Assembly (NCBI GenBank): GCA_050117315.1
Contig: JASFMY010000057.1
Location: 1-36,637 of the forward strand
Length of the DNA: 36,637 bases
Direction of reading: 5' to 3'
DNA from: JANQIV01 sp050117315
GTDB lineage: Bacteria > Bacteroidota > Ignavibacteria > Ignavibacteriales > Melioribacteraceae
Shown: piece after piece, positions 33,001 through 36,637 of the stretch
Numbering within the stretch: position 1 is the stretch's first letter
How the letters are laid out: every line of letters starts with the position of its first letter
Program-made: the position numbers and the translations under genes
The notes under the pieces: generated by a model
Seen by the model: only the letters and a program-made list of their open reading frames with translations
The model's database searches: none
Told to the model about the DNA's origin: nothing

Positions 33001-36000
33001 TTGATGTTACCTGGGATGATGTTAATGCAGATTATTATAAAGTTTTTTTGTCGAACGATCCGGATTATAATTTTGAGCAGATAAATGTTGAAAACATTCT
33101 TGATACTCAATTCAGCTATTCGGGATTAATAGCCGGCAATGAATATTATTTAAAGGTTGGGTCTTATTTCCCTCCAAATGATATTGGTTATCCTGATACT
33201 GCTATTACACAAAGTATCGAATTTAGTATGCCGGGTAAGGTCAAAATAAATAATGTAACGTTTGCATATGCAAGTTGGCTTGGAGGTGTTACCGACGGAT
33301 TTTATATCAACTACTCGATAGGTGAACCCGGTCAGGTTAAGCTTTATCTCGAAAATGAATTGATAGAAGATACACTTTTTAATGACTCGGGAACATTTGA
33401 ATCGTATTTTTATGAAATATTTTTAGGTGAAAAACAAATTACTGCTGAGTTAATTACAGCGACCACAACATATAAAGATTCTATCCTAAAGGATATAGCC
33501 CCGTTAGCTCCGGATGTAGATATCCTAGACTGGGAAGTTATACCCGTGTTAAATGATGAAAGAAATGTTAAAGTAAACTTTACTGTTTCCCAGGATTATG
33601 AAGTGGATTTCTATTTGGATGATGTATATCTCGAGAATATGAACTGCGAAGCCGGTTATAATGACTATACAATAATAAATCCCTCCCCGGGGGATAGATC
33701 ATTTGAAGTAAGGCCTGACGGCCCTAGAGGCGGATGGCCGGATACGTTAAATTTTAACTTGCTGCCGATGTATGCAATAAATTTAAGTGTTGAAGATACG
33801 GCTAAAGGATCAATTAACCCCAACGGAAATGTGTTTAAAGAATCCGGAGAAAATTTAACTTTTGAAGCAACACCAAAACGAGGTTATGAGTTTGATTATT
33901 TCATGATAGACACCACAACTAGTTTGACCGGCAATCCTGATTCACTAACCAACATTGATGCCGATCATTCTGTTGTTGCTTACTTCAAAGATGCCCCGGT
34001 TTTGACAGTAAATCTTTCTGCATTGCCTGCGGATGAACCATCATTAACTGAAGCACTTTCTAAATCTCCCAATGAACCCTACTATAAAGATGATGAAATT
34101 ACTGTTAAAGCCGGGCAGGTAGAAGGTTTTGTATTTGAAAACTGGACGGAAGAAGAAGTTGTTGTTTCAACTGATACTATCTATACTTTTACTCTAACAA
34201 GTAACACGGATCTGGTGGCAAACTATTCGGGAACCCTTAGAAGTGTTACAGTAGTAATAGATCCGGTTGAAGGTGGTATAATAGAAAGCGGCGAAGGTGA
34301 TCATGATTACGGTAGTACAGTGGAAGTTCTTGCTGCGGCCAATTCGGGATATGAGTTCGATTACTTTTTAATTAATGGGGATACGACTAAGATTACTGAT
34401 AACCCGTATATAATTGAAAGCATAACAACCGACTATTCTATTGAGGCATATTTTGCCACATCAAGAAGTGTTGTTACAGTAGTGATTGATCCGGTAGAAG
34501 GCGGTATAATAGAAAGCGGCGAGGGGGAACATGAATACGGCAGCAGAGTGGAAGTTCTTGCTGCAGCCAATTCGGGATATGAGTTCGATTACTTTTTAAT
34601 TAATGAGGATACGACTCAAATTACTGATAACCCGTATATAATTGAAAGCATAACGACCGACTATTATATTGAGGCATATTTTACCGCTCCATCACAATGG
34701 GAAGAAGTAGACGGTAATCTTGTCTACAACAGAGAAAACGGAAGGGTAGGTATAGGAGTGGAAGTGGAAAACATTCCTACGGATGTAAAGCTAGTAGTTG
34801 GGGGGACTTTAACAACAGAGGAAGCTGAGGTAGAGCTTACCGGTAACTGGTCGGATTATGTTTTTAATAAAGAATACAAGTTGAAAAGTAAAGAGGAGCT
34901 GGCAAATTATATAAGGGAGAATGGACATTTACCCGGGATGCCTAGTTCTAAAGAGGTGCAAGAAAACGGTTTTGAGGCGGGAATAATAAGTAAAAAATTA
35001 CTTGAAAAAATAGAAGAGTTGACCTTATATGTTATTGCTGATAATAAAGGAAATAACAGTTCCATTAAATATGAAAGAATGTTTGAGAGAAGTCTTACTG
35101 CAGAGAAAAACGATGAATCTGAAATATTAGCTGTAGAGATGAGTGTTGCTGCAACTACAACCACAGGTGAAGACACATGGGAATTAAGTGGCGATGATAT
35201 TGTTTACAACAAAGCAGACGGCAGAGTAGGTATAGGAGTAAGTCCCTCACAAATACCGTCAAATAGTATAGTTGCTGTAGGAGGTAAAACATTAGCAGAA
35301 GAAATTATTATAAAAGTAAGGGATGGTAATGGAAGTTGGCCGGATTATGTTTTTACAAAAAGTTATAACTTAATGAGCAAAAAGGAACTAAAAAAATATA
35401 TTTCCGAAAACGGGAAATTACCGGGAATCCCAAGAGCAGCAGAAGTTGAGGAAAAAGGTTTTGAAATTGGTATTATGAGCAGAAAATTATTGGAAAAGAT
35501 AGAAGAGCTAACTCTATATGTTCTTGCAGATAATGCTCCAAAAGATTTTGTTCACCAAGAATTATTTGAACGTAATCACACGGATATAGATTTTGATAAT
35601 AATTCAGCTACTCCTTCAGAAACAATTACAAGTGGACAGTGGAATGCAACTGGAAATGATATAACATACACAGACGGCAAGGTAATAATAGGCACCGATA
35701 TAATTCCAAGTGATGCAAATTTGGCAGTGGGAGGTAAAATAATAGTTGAGGAAATGATTGTAAAACCGCAAAGCAGCTGGCCGGATTATGTATTTAAGAA
35801 TGATTACAAGTTGATGCCGTTAAACAAACTAGAAGAATACATAAAGAAAAACAAACATCTGCCGGATATCCCGGGAGAGAAAGATATTAAGGAAAATGGA
35901 ATTGAACTGGAGGAAATTTATCCAAAGCTGCTTGAAAAAATAGAAGAACTGACTTTATACATCGTAGAACATGATAACAAAATTAATGAGCTTGAAAATA

Positions 36001-36023
36001 AATTTGAAAAATTGTCCAAATGA
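30096..36023 (+). CDS. Giant exported protein 2: FnIII-type domains, InlB-like repeats, three tail modules
   Basis: A 1975-residue protein with signal peptide (MRVNTFIKIIFLYLIITFGY ... VGA) and an AGGAG ribosome binding site. Residues about 35-1220 alternate fibronectin type III domains (VKVSWETLEGADGYNIYW; ITLNWDDISRASQYF; IQVNWDSVAAATGYDIY; IDVTWDDVNADYYKVF) with beta domains containing a repeated EIYVDD-like strand. Residues 1225-1530 hold four InlB-like repeats, two of them almost identical. From 1535, 1695 and 1849 come three tail modules with WPDYVF (first copy WSDYVF), LPGIP (LPGMP, LPDIP in others) and LLEKIEELTLY, ending in a coiled coil. It is a paralogue of giant protein 1 in its C-terminal part with a swapped N terminus. 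Surface attachment is likely; the ligand is unknown. Confidence 0.88.
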   Translation: MRVNTFIKIIFLYLIITFGYWGNVGASMNEISYKTSVPITTVNIWVTVYDPGRVKVSWETLEGADGYNIYWTEDPNSGFTKMNDELIDSLQTVVYHNVDHKKTYYFKVEAIQAGETLGVSDIVQITMPPFTEIQSMSLNANYGEYSYSISYYVYRTCDVEIYVDDILKYTRSISYARDDIFSCSFFKATKDDQTIKIIATKSNRQYIDEVEIDLLFPPLSQILGITHVQYSPDDLIFNYSVNQNCTINIIDGNTNNTLATFPSTEGEHEYTLENLPNGSYYFYVEAVNENGSSKDGLSYEVNNYPPQNLTAEVNLPEITLNWDDISRASQYFCHWSEDPATGYNWHEDHVGKPAVIRHCDHNKTYYFKIEAQNSQGECLGLSEAIAVETPTLVEINKIELIRAGTGSGIYIDKVEFEFKTKERGDIEIYVDDQLKKTDYVQAHDTSHSEVFYDLETGQHTVTVKHIVNGADFTDAQEYNFDLTPSVRIESIEPYQNVKEDILYTVRPGQNCKLYVFIDGNIVLNGRATYANCQVTKSYYGLAPGIHALRVEAVNSNGTGIAEQEFITGLHAPLNVTATALSQNKIQVNWDSVAAATGYDIYISDSPTGNYPKANTSECTQNSYIAKRISNQNTFYIKLKAYDEQDVSEFSDSVSVTLPSFTSPIITNAAAVSPLQLNIELDNIIDIDSLHFYLAEVSGEDYNKVHSTSEVSTLLSFDPNNYHGNYSVKVEATCNGVSSGLSASVTVTLPAIVEPKTVEILPVNSINPPEDRDRMQIGTYIFQSGTLSIYIEGEKKFEEYYSVNEPTVVESIIDTIVCGSRQIEARLETENALYTDTQSFEIENRPPVVWLVEQRYESGLPLPPATIYLKYCVGQPCSLKLFIGGELVEGSYTEEEGVDYINGKLLDSIYTEAGAHEILADTLLGPGRYSFYLEASNENGTYTCPSINPAVAGAVAPQNVNITATSETTIDVTWDDVNADYYKVFLSNDPDYNFEQINVENILDTQFSYSGLIAGNEYYLKVGSYFPPNDIGYPDTAITQSIEFSMPGKVKINNVTFAYASWLGGVTDGFYINYSIGEPGQVKLYLENELIEDTLFNDSGTFESYFYEIFLGEKQITAELITATTTYKDSILKDIAPLAPDVDILDWEVIPVLNDERNVKVNFTVSQDYEVDFYLDDVYLENMNCEAGYNDYTIINPSPGDRSFEVRPDGPRGGWPDTLNFNLLPMYAINLSVEDTAKGSINPNGNVFKESGENLTFEATPKRGYEFDYFMIDTTTSLTGNPDSLTNIDADHSVVAYFKDAPVLTVNLSALPADEPSLTEALSKSPNEPYYKDDEITVKAGQVEGFVFENWTEEEVVVSTDTIYTFTLTSNTDLVANYSGTLRSVTVVIDPVEGGIIESGEGDHDYGSTVEVLAAANSGYEFDYFLINGDTTKITDNPYIIESITTDYSIEAYFATSRSVVTVVIDPVEGGIIESGEGEHEYGSRVEVLAAANSGYEFDYFLINEDTTQITDNPYIIESITTDYYIEAYFTAPSQWEEVDGNLVYNRENGRVGIGVEVENIPTDVKLVVGGTLTTEEAEVELTGNWSDYVFNKEYKLKSKEELANYIRENGHLPGMPSSKEVQENGFEAGIISKKLLEKIEELTLYVIADNKGNNSSIKYERMFERSLTAEKNDESEILAVEMSVAATTTTGEDTWELSGDDIVYNKADGRVGIGVSPSQIPSNSIVAVGGKTLAEEIIIKVRDGNGSWPDYVFTKSYNLMSKKELKKYISENGKLPGIPRAAEVEEKGFEIGIMSRKLLEKIEELTLYVLADNAPKDFVHQELFERNHTDIDFDNNSATPSETITSGQWNATGNDITYTDGKVIIGTDIIPSDANLAVGGKIIVEEMIVKPQSSWPDYVFKNDYKLMPLNKLEEYIKKNKHLPDIPGEKDIKENGIELEEIYPKLLEKIEELTLYIVEHDNKINELENKFEKLSK
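34239..34685 (+). repeat. Recent 225-bp tandem duplication inside giant protein 2
   Basis: Units 34239-34463 and 34464-34685 encode nearly identical 75-residue repeats (VTVVIDPVEGGIIESGEG; VEVLAAANSGYEFDYFLIN; ITDNPYIIESITTDY). The DNA is almost identical too, including synonymous sites, so the copy is recent and the number may vary between strains. Confidence 0.9.
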
Positions 36024-36041
36024 GGAAAAAAGGTTTATCAT

Positions 36042-36070
36042 GTAGATGATGCAAATTTTGCATCATCTAC
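36042..36070. terminator. Hairpin F2 after giant gene 2
   Basis: Same arms as F1 (GTAGATGATGC/GCATCATCTAC), but the centre is AAATTTT, exactly the reverse complement of the AAAATTT centre of F1. It starts 19 bases after the stop, in a context matching F1 on both sides. Confidence 0.6.
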
Positions 36071-36088
36071 TTCTATTAAAAAATTTCC

Positions 36089-36156
36089 GTTGCTACCATC
36101 GACTTACGCCAAAGGCTGACAAGCCCACCGTAGTTATACAGAGGTGGGGGCCGTGA
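36089..36156. repeat. Degenerate A/B palindrome composite, copy 2
   Basis: CCGTTGCTACCATCGACTTA, CGCCAAAGGCTGACAAGCCC, ACCGTAGTTATACAGAGGTG and GGGGCCGTGAAG. Same order of parts as 29979-30055, with the final family-B half cut short. Confidence 0.8.
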
Positions 36157-36172
36157 AGTTAAAAATAGACCT

Positions 36173-36203
36173 AACCTCCGAGGTTTTAAGAACCTCGGAG
36201 GTT
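36173..36203. repeat. Palindrome family D, copy D2
   Basis: AACCTCCGAGGTT (36173-36185), loop TTAAG, AACCTCGGAGGTT (36191-36203), followed by GCCGAAAGCAG. The loop sequence differs from D1 while the arms are identical. Confidence 0.85.
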
Positions 36204-36224
36204 GCCGAAAGCAGTATTGAGAAA

Positions 36225-36347
36225 TTCCAAGGGTGTCGAGGACCCCACGCCAAAGGCGGGCAGGCCCTCCTTCGTTAAAAAACTACGGCGGGCAGGCCAG
36301 GCCCGACAAGAAGAAGCCGGGCAGGCACTCCACGACAAGGGAAGTAG
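36225..36347. repeat. Palindrome family C, copy C3, with two inserts in the loop
   Basis: ATTCCAAGGGTGTCGAGGA starts it and TCCACGACAAGGGAAGTAGC ends it (arms 36235-36242 and 36329-36336). The loop contains first CCCACGCCAAAGGCGGGCAG, as in C2, then about 60 bases beginning CCTCCTTCGTTAAAAAACTA and continuing CGGCGGGCAGG ... CCCGACAAGAAGAAGCCGGG, as in A5. The right arm runs directly into long repeat copy 2. Confidence 0.85.
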
Positions 36348-36513
36348 CAAGCAGTAAGATAGAAAAAGTACAAGAATAAAAGGTCTGTTGTCAAGAAAGG
36401 GTTATCTCGTTTGCGGGAGTTCTTAGCAACCAAGTAATAATAGGCAGTTAAATTTTAAATATGCGAGCTGGGGTTTGAAAATTTATAGGCTTGGTTCAGT
36501 AAAAGTATAGGTT
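36321..36513. repeat. Long direct repeat LR, copy 2
   Basis: About 95% identical by eye to 23769-23964 and in the same orientation. The match ends at AAAAGTATAGGTT, after which copy 1 enters its tandem array and this copy enters GAACGAAACCGCCAAAGCGG. Confidence 0.9.
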
Positions 36514-36609
36514 GAACGAAACCGCCAAAGCGGCAGCACCGTGTTCATTGAAATATTGAGTGAGTATTTTTTATATTCTCTCATCACCACAAAAATTAAG
36601 GAGTAAGAA

Positions 36610-36637
36610 ATGGGAGAATTAAGAGAAAAAATGCTGC
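36610..36637 (+). CDS. Start of a gene cut by the window edge, possibly a tyrosine recombinase
   Basis: GGAG at 36599-36602 precedes an ATG that opens MGELREKML and runs off the window. The short sequence resembles the N-terminal arm of phage-type integrases ('M-x-x-L-R-x-K-M-x-x-D/E-...'), and the place beside repeats fits, but nine residues cannot establish it. The 95 bases before it hold a CCGC-CAAA-GCGG hairpin at 36522-36533. Confidence 0.3.

Noticed and set aside
25310..36023. T9SS cargo call for the two giant proteins
   Set aside because: Both end in a coiled coil after the WPDYVF module and lack the G-x-Y ... K-K-x-x-x-K sorting signature seen in the 11.2 kb remnant.
1..36637. tRNA, rRNA or riboswitch genes
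   Set aside because: I looked through the longer gene-free stretches and saw no cloverleaf-like or known riboswitch core; a covariance-model scan would be needed to exclude small RNAs.

Overview
The window is AT-rich bacterial DNA that looks like a member of the FCB group, most likely Ignavibacteria/Chlorobi or a close relative of Bacteroidetes. Three things point that way: an ECF sigma factor, FecR anti-sigma factor and STN-domain TonB-dependent receptor set; the scar of a type IX secretion (T9SS) C-terminal sorting domain at about 11.2 kb; and LamG, InlB-like and FnIII giant proteins with the 'WPDYVF ... HLPGIP ... LLEKIEELTLY' tail seen in that group. This placement is inference; no rRNA or tRNA gene is present to confirm it.

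1-8.5 kb is ordinary, tightly packed chromosome on the plus strand: the end of a K+ channel/RCK protein, a penicillin-acylase-family Ntn hydrolase, methylenetetrahydrofolate reductase, a Gfo/Idh/MocA oxidoreductase, D-Ala-D-Ala ligase, an FtsB/DivIC protein, RarA and a zinc-finger SAM methyltransferase. Several genes overlap by ATGA, as expected for an operon.

8.5-12.4 kb is a decaying peptide-catabolism locus: an M20 peptidase behind tandem palindromic operator candidates, a cyanophycinase-like S51 peptidase, a YfcC-type permease reduced to its two ends and joined to a T9SS sorting-domain remnant, a MurR/RpiR regulator, and a coupled secreted-protein gene broken by a stop codon. 12.4-17.7 kb is an intact cell-surface signalling set (ECF sigma, FecR, TonB receptor with STN domain), with a MITE-like inverted repeat between FecR and the receptor. 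17.9-20.7 kb carries three minus-strand genes (BKACE, a methyltransferase, a secreted glycine-rich protein). The last of these is flanked by two copies of a group-II-intron-3'-end-like sequence.

20.7-25.3 kb is the most unusual part. Short 3' coding fragments that resemble polymorphic-toxin tails are each followed by a small gene in the position of an immunity gene (cytosolic helical, two-TM membrane, lipoprotein). Between these cassettes sit palindromic repeats of at least five families. Two REP-associated tyrosine transposase (RAYT, Y1/HUH) genes lie here and both are interrupted by palindromes. Some hairpins carry extra sequence in their loops, and the same loop insert recurs in hairpins of different families.

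25.3-36.0 kb holds two giant secreted proteins (1534 and 1975 aa). They share InlB-like repeats and three consecutive tail modules but have different N-terminal halves (LamG versus FnIII). The same hairpin and palindromic remnant follow each gene. A roughly 195-bp direct repeat, about 95% identical, lies at 23.8 kb and 36.4 kb and so brackets the second RAYT and both giant genes. The window ends nine codons into a new gene that may be an integrase. The overall picture is a fast-rearranging accessory locus of surface and toxin-related genes shaped by RAYT-linked palindromic elements. Domain identities come from reading motifs by eye; no database search was possible.
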